This document shows, piece by piece, positions 18,928 through 27,258 of a DNA stretch of 64,000 nucleotides (positions within the stretch are counted from its first letter, which is position 1; every line of letters starts with the position of its first letter). The stretch is from Gemmatimonadota bacterium (GTDB taxonomy: Bacteria; Gemmatimonadota; Gemmatimonadetes; Gemmatimonadales; Gemmatimonadaceae), in contig BJHH01000001.1 of assembly GCA_014192065.1 (NCBI GenBank), positions 186,001-250,000 of the forward strand. The letters are read 5' to 3'. The notes under the pieces are model-generated. The model was not told the origin of the DNA, did not search any database, and saw only the letters and a list, made by a program, of their open reading frames with translations. A program made the translations under genes and the position numbers.

Positions 18928-18976
18928 GAAGGCAAGCTAGCCGGCGGCCGTGTGCCTTCTGTAGTTTCTCACCAGA

Positions 18977-20230
18977 ATGTCACTCGCCTTGAAGGTCCTC
19001 ATCGCCCTTGTCCTGGGCCTCGCAGCCGGGCTCGGTGCCTCCGTCGCGGGTCCGTCGATTGCCGACCCGCTTGCGACACTGCTGCAGCCGGTCGGCACCA
19101 TCTGGGTGAGCGCCATCCGTATGGCCATCATTCCGCTGGTTGTCTCCTCGCTGCTCCTCGGCGTGGGCCGCGCACCCGACGCGCGCACGGTCGGCGTACT
19201 CGGCGCACGCGGCCTGCTGATGTTCCTCGCGATGCTGACGGCGGCCGGGCTCTTCTCGCTCGCCATCGCGCCTGTGGTCTTCTCACGGTTTCACGTCGAC
19301 GCCGCAGCGGCAGAGGCGCTCCGGGCCAGCGCGGTCGCCACGGGCCAGGCCGCGATCGAGGGAGCCAAGTCCATTCCCTCATTGGCGCAGTGGTTCATCG
19401 ATCTTGTCCCCGTCAATCCGGTCAAGGCTGCCGCTGACGGCGCGCTGCTTCCGCTCATCGTCTTTTCGATTGCGTTGGGTGCCGCGCTGACACGCATTGC
19501 CGCTGATCGGCGCGAGGCGCTGCTCCGTGTGATGGATGCGGTGCAGGAGGCCTGCCTGGCCGTCATGCGCGCCGTGCTCGTGGTGGCGCCGGTCGGCGTC
19601 TTTGCGCTGGCCTTCGTACTCGCTGCCAAGATCGGCTTCGCGGCTGCGGGCGCGCTGGCCACATATATCGTGCTCGTCTGCGCCGTCTGTATCGCGTTCT
19701 GGCTGGTGGTCCTCTACCCGGCGGCCGTGTTTGGCGGCGGCGTGAAGTTCATGGATTTCGCCCGCGCGATTCTTCCTGCGCAGGCCGTGGCATTCAGCTC
19801 GCGCAGTTCGCTGGCGGCCTTTCCGGCGATGCTCGCCGTCGCGCGCGAGAAACTGGGACTGAGCCAGCCGACGATCGGCTTTCTGCTACCGCTCATGGTT
19901 ACCATCTTCCGCGCCGGTGCGGTCATCGCGCAGGTCGTGGGCACGATCTTCATCGCCAAGCTCTACGGCATTCCGCTCAGCCCGGCGCAATACGCCACCA
20001 TGACCGTCACGTCGATCGCGGCCTCGTTCAGCGTGCCGGGAATTCCGGGCGGCGGAATCATCATGATGGTCCCGGTGCTGCTGTCGGTAGGCCTTCCGGC
20101 TGAGGGCGTGGGCATCCTGCTCGCGGTGGATACCATTCCCGACATGTTCCGCACCACGACGAATGTCACGGCCGACCTTGCAGCGGCGGTCATCCTCGAC
20201 CGGCGACGGGTGCAGAGTCCGGCGTCCTGA
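18977..20230 (+). CDS. Dicarboxylate/amino acid:cation symporter (DAACS family)
   Basis: 417 aa, with eight membrane segments plus two re-entrant hairpins as expected for the GltP/DctA fold. Hairpin 1 reads FSSRSSLAAFPAML where the family has a serine-rich loop. The transmembrane 7 region reads IFRAGAVIAQVVGTIFIAK, and hairpin 2 reads FSVPGIPGGGIIMM, matching the family's VPGGG tip. The next helix carries AVDTIPDMFRTTTNV, the Asp and Asn region that contacts substrate and sodium. It imports glutamate/aspartate or C4-dicarboxylates with sodium or protons; specificity is not decided here. Confidence 0.92.
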   Translation: MSLALKVLIALVLGLAAGLGASVAGPSIADPLATLLQPVGTIWVSAIRMAIIPLVVSSLLLGVGRAPDARTVGVLGARGLLMFLAMLTAAGLFSLAIAPVVFSRFHVDAAAAEALRASAVATGQAAIEGAKSIPSLAQWFIDLVPVNPVKAAADGALLPLIVFSIALGAALTRIAADRREALLRVMDAVQEACLAVMRAVLVVAPVGVFALAFVLAAKIGFAAAGALATYIVLVCAVCIAFWLVVLYPAAVFGGGVKFMDFARAILPAQAVAFSSRSSLAAFPAMLAVAREKLGLSQPTIGFLLPLMVTIFRAGAVIAQVVGTIFIAKLYGIPLSPAQYATMTVTSIAASFSVPGIPGGGIIMMVPVLLSVGLPAEGVGILLAVDTIPDMFRTTTNVTADLAAAVILDRRRVQSPAS

Positions 20231-20264
20231 GGCACGGTGACGCCGCGATCCAGCACTCCGGCCG

Positions 20265-20876
20265 ATGCGGGTGACGGCGCCGATGCCTGACCTCAGGAAT
20301 CTCGCCCGCATCACCGCGGCCGTTCGGGCGTATCCGCCTGTGCCCGCCGAGCGCGACGAACCGTTCTGGGAGGCGGCCGTGGCGCTGGTGCTGCGCGAGC
20401 GAGAGGCGCAGGGCGGCGTCGAATTGCTCTTCATTACACGAGCGATTCGCGAGGGCGATCCTTGGAGCGGGCAGGTGGCGCTCCCCGGTGGGCGCCGCGA
20501 CGAAGGCGACGTCGACCTCGCCGATACCGCCGTACGCGAGACGCGCGAGGAAACTGGGCTCGACATCCTTCTGCACGGCGAGCTGGTCGGTCCGCTCGAT
20601 GACCTCCGGCCGCGAACCCCCATGCTCCCACCCGTGATCGTGCGGCCCTACGTGGCAACGATCGTCGGTGCACCGCCGGTCGTGTTGTCCGACGAAGTGG
20701 CTGGCCACTTCTGGGTGCCGCTCGACGCACTGCTCGACCCGGCCAACAGGCGACGCACGCGGGTCCGCACCCGGGGTGCGTTCTGGATGTGGCGCGACGC
20801 GATTCATTATGATGGACAGGTGATCTGGGGGTTGACCGAGATCATCGTGCGCAATTTCCATGAGGTCGTGCGTTGA
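20265..20876 (+). CDS. Nudix hydrolase, probable CoA pyrophosphatase type
   Basis: 203 aa; an in-frame ATG at 20283 is an equally good start. The Nudix box spans roughly residues 70-95 (PGGRRDEGDVDLADTAVRET followed by REETGLDI), with the Asp-rich spacing typical of NudL-like coenzyme A pyrophosphatases and the upstream SGQVALPGG. Such enzymes cleave CoA and its derivatives to 4'-phosphopantetheine and 3',5'-ADP. Its TGA overlaps the TTG start of the PAP2 gene, so the two are coupled. Confidence 0.87.
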   Translation: MRVTAPMPDLRNLARITAAVRAYPPVPAERDEPFWEAAVALVLREREAQGGVELLFITRAIREGDPWSGQVALPGGRRDEGDVDLADTAVRETREETGLDILLHGELVGPLDDLRPRTPMLPPVIVRPYVATIVGAPPVVLSDEVAGHFWVPLDALLDPANRRRTRVRTRGAFWMWRDAIHYDGQVIWGLTEIIVRNFHEVVR

Positions 20877-21538
20877 GCAACGCGGAAATGGGGACGAAGG
20901 CTGCGCCGTCCTGGGCTGAGCGCAAGATCTGGCGCGCTGGGCTCCTCGCGCGCACTGTCTGGCTGCTGGCCTTCGTAGCCCTGTTCGCATTGGTGCCGAT
21001 GCTCGCCGACCGCTGGGCCTACGATCACGCGCACCTCGCCCGGATCTATGATCAAGACTGGGCGCGCCTGCTTCGCCAGATGGGCTGGTTCCCGACTTGG
21101 ATGCTCGCCTCGCTCACACTCTGGCTGACGCAACGCAAGCTCGATGCGGCGCTCGCGAAGACGCACGCGCAGCTGCTGTTCTTTGCCCCGGCGCTCGCCG
21201 GTATCGTCTGCGAGCTGCTCAAGCTCACGATCCGCCGCGAACGGCCGATGATCCACGACGGCGACTACGGCTTCCGCCCCTGGGAGGACCGCCCGTTCTC
21301 GACTGCCGGACTTGGCATGCCGAGCAGTCACACGATGGTGGCATTTGCTGCGGCTACGGTGCTCGCGCGGATCTTCCCAGGGGCACGGTGGGTCTGGTAC
21401 GCGCTCGCCGCTGGCTGCGCCGCCACGCGTGTTATCGACCGCGCGCATTTCGTCTCCGACGTCTCACTCGGCGCGCTGCTTGGCTGGAGTATCGGCTGGG
21501 GCGCCTGGATCGCGCTTCGTAAAAAGCCGACGTACTGA
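20873..21538 (+). CDS. PAP2-family membrane phosphatase
   Basis: 221 aa with a TTG start overlapping the preceding stop (TTGA) and GAGG upstream; the ATG at 20888 is an alternative. Five or six membrane helices carry the three acid-phosphatase motifs: KLTIRRERP, MPSSHTM and TRVIDRAHFVSD, with all catalytic Arg/His/Asp residues intact. It probably dephosphorylates a lipid phosphate such as undecaprenyl diphosphate or phosphatidate on the periplasmic side. Confidence 0.9.
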   Translation: MSNAEMGTKAAPSWAERKIWRAGLLARTVWLLAFVALFALVPMLADRWAYDHAHLARIYDQDWARLLRQMGWFPTWMLASLTLWLTQRKLDAALAKTHAQLLFFAPALAGIVCELLKLTIRRERPMIHDGDYGFRPWEDRPFSTAGLGMPSSHTMVAFAAATVLARIFPGARWVWYALAAGCAATRVIDRAHFVSDVSLGALLGWSIGWGAWIALRKKPTY

Positions 21539-21561
21539 TCACGGCTGTTAACCGTGCTGGT

Positions 21562-21612
21562 CCGCGGAGGTCGTAGCGGCGGTTTACGGAAACGCCGCTA
21601 CGGCCTCCGCGG
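21562..21612. terminator. Bidirectional terminator between PAP2 and S9 peptidase genes
   Basis: 20-bp arms (21562-21581 and 21593-21612) pair with a single G-T mismatch across an 11-base loop. TTTCTCC follows on the plus side; the hairpin serves both convergent genes. Confidence 0.75.
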
Positions 21613-21626
21613 TTTCTCCATCGAAC

Positions 21627-24600
21627 TTAGGGCGTGATACGTGGCGTCGGCACCGTTGCCTTCGGGTCCACCATCACACGCCGAGCCTTGAGATGTTCTT
21701 CCATCTTGAGTCGCGGAATGCCTTCCGTGAGCCACTCGGGAGCCGGCTGGTCGCGGAGGAAGGTGTCGAACCATTCCGTCATGCGCAGCGCGTAGTCCAT
21801 CTGGTTGGCCGGACGCGACAGGCCGTGATTTTCACCCACATACTCGAGCAGGATCACGTCCTTGTTCATCTGGCGCAGGTGGTTGTAGTAGGTGATGCCC
21901 TGATTGAAGTCCACGGCGCCGTCGCGGTCGTTGTGCAGAATCATGTATGGCATCGACAGATTCTGCGCATACGTTTGCGGCGAGTTGCGCGCGTACACCT
22001 CTGGGATGTCGTTCGGCCCGCCGGTGAACCGTCCCTGGCCCGAGATGAAGATCGAGGCGTCCGTGTTCCCCGAGTTCCAGTAGACCGAGCCGAACATCGA
22101 CGTCATATCGGTCAGCGGTGCGCCAGAGACGGCGGTCTTGAACATCTTCGTCTGCGTGGCGATGAACGCTGACTGGTAGCCGCCCCAGCTATGGCCCTGT
22201 AGGCCTACGCGGGCTTCGTCGATCATCCCCGTCGCGATCACGGCCTTCACGGCAGGTAGCACGCACCAGACCGCCGAACGGCCGGGATCGTTCACCTTGT
22301 AGGCGATGTCTGGCTGGAAGAACGCGTAGCCGCGCGAGGTGAACACGGCCGGGTTGGCGTAGCGCGTCGCGTTCGGCGCCGAATAGACGTGCGTCCCCTG
22401 CGACAGCTTTTCATAGATGTAGGTGAGCATCGGGTACTTCTTGCCCTTCTCGTATCCGGCCGGGAGAAAGAGCACCCCCTGACGCTTGCCGAGCCCATTG
22501 TCGCAGCTGTAGTCGATCAACCGTGCGCCCGGTGTCCAGGCGACGTCCTTCTGCTGCGGGTTCGCGTCGGTGAGACGGCGCTCGTTCTTGATGCCGTCGT
22601 CAGCCGCGTAGAAGTCGGGAAACTTCACGACGCTCTGCCGTTGGACGACCCAGGTGTCGCCGTCGCGTGCCTTGCGGTAGCTGACCTTTGCGTCTTCCCA
22701 GGTGATCTGCGTTGCTCCGCCCTTCATCGGGTCGACCTTCGAAAGGCCTTCCTTCTTGGTCCACTCGCCGTACGTCTGGAAATAGAGCGGCTTGGAGAGG
22801 TCAATGCCGCCGCGGTCACGCGGGTCGCTGAGCAGGCGAGCCTGGTACTTGATCTGGTCCTTCAGGCCGTTGCCGGTGATGTTGACCGCTCCGGTGCCAG
22901 ACACGGGAAGACGCCACACATCCCAGTTGTCGCGGATGATGACGTTGTTGCCGTCGTTCGTCCAGCCGATGAACGCCCCACCGATCGCCGGCTTTACCTG
23001 ATTATGGTCGTCTTCGGTATTCCAGAACTTTGCCGGCACGCCCGTCGTGATCGTCTTCGTGGCGCCTGCGTTGAAATTGTAGACCTTCCAGTCGCCAGAG
23101 TCGTAGTAGGCGTACTGGCCGTTGTCTGGCGAGAACGACGACGCGCCGAATCCACCGCGCCCGCCACCACCACCGCCACCGCCCGGCACCTTCTTCTGGA
23201 TGAGCTTCCGCTCGCCCGTACCGATGTTCACGGCGTAGATGTCGCGGAAGTCGAAGCCGCGGATGCCGGCCTCGCGCTCGTACTCGGTGCCGTCATTGCC
23301 GATGCCCCACGAATCCTTTGGGCCGACCGAGACGTCGCGCACCTTGTCGTCCGTGAGCTTGGTGACCTTCTGGGTCGAGAGCGTATAGACCGACAGGTAG
23401 TTGAATGCCTTGTCCGTCGCTTCCTGCACCTGTTGGGCTGCCTGCGGTCGCGCGTCCTTCCAGTGCCAGAGAATGAGCGACGGGACCTCGGCGCCAGTCT
23501 GAGGTGCCGCGGCGATCTGCCCGGTGCTGCCAGCGCCAGGAGCAGAACCGCCAGGGTTCGGCGCCGTGAAGGTTCCGGCGTTCGGATCGCGCGGCGGTTG
23601 CGGCTCGCGCAGGCCGAAGTAGAGGGTCTTCTGTCCGTCGCCCCATTGCAGCGCGCGGTCAGTGCTCACGACGAGCCCGCCAGCGACGCCAGTGCTCTTT
23701 GCGCTGATTTCGATTGCCGTAGCGTTTGGCGCGATGGCGTTGCTCCATGCCACGACCGTCGCCTGTTCGTCGCCACCGGCCGTGTCGTTCACCACGCGGA
23801 ACGCGGCGAGCGCGCTGCTGGAATCGCCCCAGATCAGCCGGCGATACGTTGCCTTCTGGAAATCGAGTGGGCGGTTTACGCCCGTGGATAGCTCACGCAG
23901 CTGAATGCTGTTGCCCACGAGGTCGGTGGCACTCACCGCGTACGCGATCCAGGTGCCAGCGTCGTTGAAGGCGAACTCCGAGACGTTGGCGATCGGGATC
24001 GGCGTGCCGCCCGTGAGGTCCACGAGCTCGAGCACGGATGCCGGACCGCCGCCGCCAGCCGGGGCGCCGCCACGTCCGCCTCCGGCAATAGCTGCCGCGG
24101 GAGCCGCGCCAGGCGTTGCATGCTGAATCGCGAGCCAGTTGGACTTGTCGCCAGCAAACCGAAACGCGCGCACGCTTTCGAATTCACGCCGCGTACCGTT
24201 CGTGAGGTCGATCACGGCGAGTTTGGGCGATGCATTGGCTGCAGCACCGCTCGCGGCGCCTGCGCCACCGGCACGACCGCCGCGCCCACCACGGCCACCG
24301 CCGGCCGCGGGAGTGGGAGCGTACACGTTGAAGGCGACCCAGCGATTGTTGCCGGAAATCTGCACGGCACCACCGCCCGCGCCGCCACGGCCACCTCCAC
24401 CACCGCCGGAGGCGTCACCAACGGGAAAGCGCAGTTCCGACGCGCCGGCCGCCGTGCCGCGGACGACGACTTCCGCATTGCCTTCGCTCGGCGCGATGAC
24501 GTAGGCAAACCATTTGCCGTCGTTGGATAGTTGCGCCGCACCGAGGTTCTTCCAGGTGAGCAGGTCGTTCAGCGTGAGCTGACGCCCTGCCGACGCCGGC

Positions 24601-24761
24601 GGTGTCCACTTCGAGACGGGCGCAGCGCTTGGCGCGCCGTAGGGCAGGTTGGTCTGCAGGTTGACCGCGGCGTTTTGGGCGGGCGGCGCGTTCTGCGCGG
24701 CGACGGCTGACGCGCAAACGGTGGCCGCGAAAACCGCGCGGGCGAGGCGATTGATTTGCAT
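21627..24761 (-). CDS. Secreted S9 family peptidase with Gly-rich insertions
   Basis: 1044 aa, larger than most S9 enzymes (about 650-950). Signal peptide ends SAVAAQN near residue 24. The beta-propeller half has at least four Gly/Ala/Arg-rich insertions (about residues 118-132, 150-180, 222-240 and 520-530). The C-terminal hydrolase domain carries GHSWGGYQS (Ser858), HNDRDGAVDF (Asp947) and VGENHGLSR (His979), a full catalytic triad. It is a paralogue of the peptidase at 2913-5741. Its start region is 139 bp from the divergently transcribed M14 carboxypeptidase, so endo/dipeptidyl cleavage and terminal trimming may be coordinated. Secreted or periplasmic; substrate inferred to be peptides. 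Confidence 0.93.
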   Translation of the reverse strand: MQINRLARAVFAATVCASAVAAQNAPPAQNAAVNLQTNLPYGAPSAAPVSKWTPPASAGRQLTLNDLLTWKNLGAAQLSNDGKWFAYVIAPSEGNAEVVVRGTAAGASELRFPVGDASGGGGGGRGGAGGGAVQISGNNRWVAFNVYAPTPAAGGGRGGRGGRAGGAGAASGAAANASPKLAVIDLTNGTRREFESVRAFRFAGDKSNWLAIQHATPGAAPAAAIAGGGRGGAPAGGGGPASVLELVDLTGGTPIPIANVSEFAFNDAGTWIAYAVSATDLVGNSIQLRELSTGVNRPLDFQKATYRRLIWGDSSSALAAFRVVNDTAGGDEQATVVAWSNAIAPNATAIEISAKSTGVAGGLVVSTDRALQWGDGQKTLYFGLREPQPPRDPNAGTFTAPNPGGSAPGAGSTGQIAAAPQTGAEVPSLILWHWKDARPQAAQQVQEATDKAFNYLSVYTLSTQKVTKLTDDKVRDVSVGPKDSWGIGNDGTEYEREAGIRGFDFRDIYAVNIGTGERKLIQKKVPGGGGGGGGRGGFGASSFSPDNGQYAYYDSGDWKVYNFNAGATKTITTGVPAKFWNTEDDHNQVKPAIGGAFIGWTNDGNNVIIRDNWDVWRLPVSGTGAVNITGNGLKDQIKYQARLLSDPRDRGGIDLSKPLYFQTYGEWTKKEGLSKVDPMKGGATQITWEDAKVSYRKARDGDTWVVQRQSVVKFPDFYAADDGIKNERRLTDANPQQKDVAWTPGARLIDYSCDNGLGKRQGVLFLPAGYEKGKKYPMLTYIYEKLSQGTHVYSAPNATRYANPAVFTSRGYAFFQPDIAYKVNDPGRSAVWCVLPAVKAVIATGMIDEARVGLQGHSWGGYQSAFIATQTKMFKTAVSGAPLTDMTSMFGSVYWNSGNTDASIFISGQGRFTGGPNDIPEVYARNSPQTYAQNLSMPYMILHNDRDGAVDFNQGITYYNHLRQMNKDVILLEYVGENHGLSRPANQMDYALRMTEWFDTFLRDQPAPEWLTEGIPRLKMEEHLKARRVMVDPKATVPTPRITP

Positions 24762-24900
24762 TTGTTATGGGGCTCGGGTTGAGGCTCTCAAAGAGAATAC
24801 CGCCTCGAGGCTTGCCCTGCCAGCCGCCCGGGCTTGCCCCTCGCAGTATGCTTGTCCCATTGTACGTACTTGGTCAATCGACCCATGTGCCGGAGCACGC

Positions 24901-26184
24901 GTGACCACTGCCTTTTTTGCGCGCCTGCGCGCGGGCGCGACACTGACTGTTCTGCTGGCGATGGGCGCAATACCGCGCGCTGTCGCCGCGCAAACTCCCT
25001 GGTCCGACCGTCTGGCCATCGCGGTGAAGCACAAGGTCGCGGCCCTCACGGAGCGCCGCTTCACGCACACACAGTTCTGGCGGGCGATCCCGACTGCGCT
25101 CAAGTCGCCACGGCTCACCGTGAAGGAAGTCGGCAAGTCAATGCAGGGCAGGGAACTCCGCACGGTGACCTTCGGCAAGGGGCCGGTGAAGGTGTTCATG
25201 TGGTCGCAGATGCACGGCAACGAAGCCACGGCAACAATGGCGCTCGCCGACATCTTCGCCTTCCTTGCCTCCAGTGAGCCGAGCACGCTGCGCGACCGTA
25301 TCGAGAAAGACTTGACGGTGACTTTCCTGCCGATGCTGAACCCCGACGGCGCCGAGATCTTCCAGCGCGAGAACGCCGCGGGGATCGACATCAATCGTGA
25401 TGTGCGGCGGCTGGCCACGCCCGAAGGGCGCACGTTGAAGGCCGTCCGCGATGCGATCGTTCCGGACTACGCGTTCAACCTGCACGACCAGAACGCGCGC
25501 ACCCGTGCGGGGAATGGCGAGGGAGCGGCCATCGCGCTGCTGCCACCCGCCGCCGACTCGGCCAAGTCGTACAACGCCGTGCGCACACGCGCTCGCCTCA
25601 TGGCGGCTTGGCTTGCGACCGACTTCAACCACGTGGTCAAGGGTCGTATCGCGAAGTACGACGACACCTTTAATGCGCGCGCCTTCGGCGACGCGATGCA
25701 GGCGTGGGGCGCGAGTACGGTGCTCATCGAGAGTGGCGCTCTGCCTGGCGACCCGCAGAAGATGAAGCTGCGTACCTACAATGCGGCGGCGATGCTTGGC
25801 ATCCTCGAGGCGATCGCCATGAAAACCTTCGAGCAAGCGGATCCGCGCGCGTATGAGTCGCTGCCGTTCAATCGCGGCGGCGCCTACGACCTGCTGATCA
25901 TTGGCGGAACGGTCGTGACGCCGGCTGGGGTGACCCGCGAGGATGTCGCGATCAACTTCGACGACTCCGTCGCGCGCACGAGCGGCCGGCTGGTGGAGAT
26001 GGGCGACCTCGAAGGCGTGATCGCACTCGACACGCTCGATCTCTCGGGAAAATTTCTGCACGTTGCGCCGCTGACCGGGCTCACACGCGCCGGAAAATAT
26101 TGGCTGCCCATTGGCACGCCCGCGCGGTTCACCGTGCGCGAGACCGAGAAGCCCACGTCGAAGCTGGTGCGGCGACTGCCGTAG
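24901..26184 (+). CDS. Secreted M14 zinc carboxypeptidase
   Basis: 427 aa from the GTG at 24901, with CGGAG upstream; the frame is open further upstream but overlaps the divergent gene. The signal peptide ends AVAAQT near residue 31. Zinc ligands are His105 and Glu108 in MHGNEATAT and His195 in NLHDQN. The substrate-carboxylate region shows NPDG and DINRD, and the general-base Glu is Glu277 in VLIESGA. After the ~330-residue catalytic domain a beta-rich C-terminal extension of about 100 residues follows. It should remove C-terminal residues from peptides outside the cytoplasm. It is divergent from the S9 peptidase. Confidence 0.9.
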   Translation: MTTAFFARLRAGATLTVLLAMGAIPRAVAAQTPWSDRLAIAVKHKVAALTERRFTHTQFWRAIPTALKSPRLTVKEVGKSMQGRELRTVTFGKGPVKVFMWSQMHGNEATATMALADIFAFLASSEPSTLRDRIEKDLTVTFLPMLNPDGAEIFQRENAAGIDINRDVRRLATPEGRTLKAVRDAIVPDYAFNLHDQNARTRAGNGEGAAIALLPPAADSAKSYNAVRTRARLMAAWLATDFNHVVKGRIAKYDDTFNARAFGDAMQAWGASTVLIESGALPGDPQKMKLRTYNAAAMLGILEAIAMKTFEQADPRAYESLPFNRGGAYDLLIIGGTVVTPAGVTREDVAINFDDSVARTSGRLVEMGDLEGVIALDTLDLSGKFLHVAPLTGLTRAGKYWLPIGTPARFTVRETEKPTSKLVRRLP

Positions 26185-26199
26185 TGCTGGGCAGGGCCG

Positions 26200-27030
26200 T
26201 TACTTCGCCGATTTGCGCGGGTGTTCGAGCGAGAGATAGAGCAGGATCTGGTTGTCGTCCTTGCTCGGCCCCACGCCGATCGGGAAGGCGATGCCAGGCA
26301 CCACCTGCAGCCCCGACGCGAAGTCGTAGCCCCACCGAACGCCCGGGCTCAGGTAAAACGACGCGTTCCAGCTGTCGGTCGATCCCACCGTCCGCGACGT
26401 GCCCGCCCAGACAGCCTCCAGCATGAAGTTGGTCCGCGACCGCGCTTCCCAGATGAAACTCTGACCGAGTGAAAAGGTCGTCGCCGAACCGGACTTTCCA
26501 GTGGCATCCTTCGCGCTTGGCAACAGCATCACGCCGGCATTCGAGTGCGACACCAGGCTCGCCGCGACACGGTGCGAGACGGGCAACGCGCCCTGGATTC
26601 CCACGACGCCTGACCCGAAGCCCTTCGCGTGGTCACCGGTGGGCAGGACGAGCGAGACACGCGGCGAGATCCAAGTCGCGCTACCTTCGCTGCCCACGGC
26701 CTGGACCCGCCAGTTGAGCATCACATCGCCGAGACCGGCACTGCTGCCTGGGTTCGAAAATGGAATCGTGTAACTGAACTGGTTTCGCTGTCCGCGCACC
26801 GGCCACTCCTGGGTGAACGCGTAGAACCAGGCGTCGCCGTCGCGGGCCTTTTGAAAGAGGCTGATGTGCTGAATGACGCCCGCTTCCTGATTGTACGCCT
26901 CCTCCATCAGGAACGAGTTGTCCGCGATCGGCAGTTTGGCGGTCGCGGCTGGCTTGGCTGCCTGCGCCGAGGCCTCGGAAGCGATGACCACGACGGCGGC
27001 GGCGGCGATCCAGCGGTGCATTCGGGCCAT
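26200..27030 (-). CDS. Putative outer-membrane beta-barrel protein (MetA-pathway phenol-degradation/transporter type)
   Basis: 276 aa from the ATG at 27030, which has GAGG eight bases upstream; in-frame starts at 27036 and 27075 exist. The signal peptide ends EASAQA near residue 22. The rest alternates polar and hydrophobic residues with typical barrel strands (SATWISPRVSLVLPTGD, WNASFYLSPGVRWGY, ILLYLSLEHP) and the PTGD turn seen in 'transporter'/phenol_MetA_deg proteins. Substrate unknown. It is transcribed away from the manganese module, so its promoter shares the 228-bp intergenic region with mntH; metal control is possible but unproven. A run of nine C residues lies just upstream of the Shine-Dalgarno. 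Confidence 0.75.
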   Translation of the reverse strand: MARMHRWIAAAAVVVIASEASAQAAKPAATAKLPIADNSFLMEEAYNQEAGVIQHISLFQKARDGDAWFYAFTQEWPVRGQRNQFSYTIPFSNPGSSAGLGDVMLNWRVQAVGSEGSATWISPRVSLVLPTGDHAKGFGSGVVGIQGALPVSHRVAASLVSHSNAGVMLLPSAKDATGKSGSATTFSLGQSFIWEARSRTNFMLEAVWAGTSRTVGSTDSWNASFYLSPGVRWGYDFASGLQVVPGIAFPIGVGPSKDDNQILLYLSLEHPRKSAK

Positions 27031-27041
27031 GTCCATCCTCA

Positions 27042-27050
27042 GGGGGGGGG
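27042..27050 (-). repeat. Nine-base homopolymer (C9 on the coding strand) upstream of the outer-membrane protein start
   Basis: The tract ends one base before the TGAGG Shine-Dalgarno of the 26200-27030 gene. It also lies within an in-frame N-terminal extension that would start at the GTG at 27075, so slippage would switch that extension in or out of frame. Confidence 0.7.
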
Positions 27051-27230
27051 TAGAAACACCGTTGGGGAGCGTCACGGATCAAGCGTCACGGACCGGGAGA
27101 ACGCTTTTCCGTGCGCGCCGAACAGAATTGTAAAATTTGTTTCCCGCCTCTCCGAGCGCAACGGGGAGGGCGATCGCCCCGGCGAACAGCGGAGTCGGCG
27201 TGGTGGCGATGCCGATCGGAGTCTCCGGAC

Positions 27231-27258
27231 TTGCAAAAAAGTTAGTACGTACTAAAAT
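27231..27258 (+). promoter_or_regulatory. Candidate mntH promoter, probably giving a leaderless transcript
   Basis: TTGCAA (27231-27236) and TAAAAT (27253-27258) are separated by 16 bp. A start site about 7 bp after the -10 falls at the second in-frame ATG (27265), and no Shine-Dalgarno precedes either ATG. The sequence is AT-rich in an otherwise GC-rich region. Confidence 0.55.
27242..27255. promoter_or_regulatory. Perfect 14-bp palindrome, candidate MntR-type operator
   Basis: TTAGTACGTACTAA is its own reverse complement. It fills the promoter spacer and overlaps the -10 of mntH. A DtxR/MntR-family repressor is encoded as the third gene of the same operon and DtxR-family operators are palindromes opening TTAG, so autoregulated manganese repression is the simplest reading. 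Confidence 0.65.

Noticed and set aside
24862-24869. GTACGTAC in the S9/M14 intergenic region, sharing the core of the mntH palindrome
   Set aside because: Only the 8-bp core matches, and the same 8-mer also occurs within a SusD coding sequence (about 54409-54420), so chance is the better explanation.
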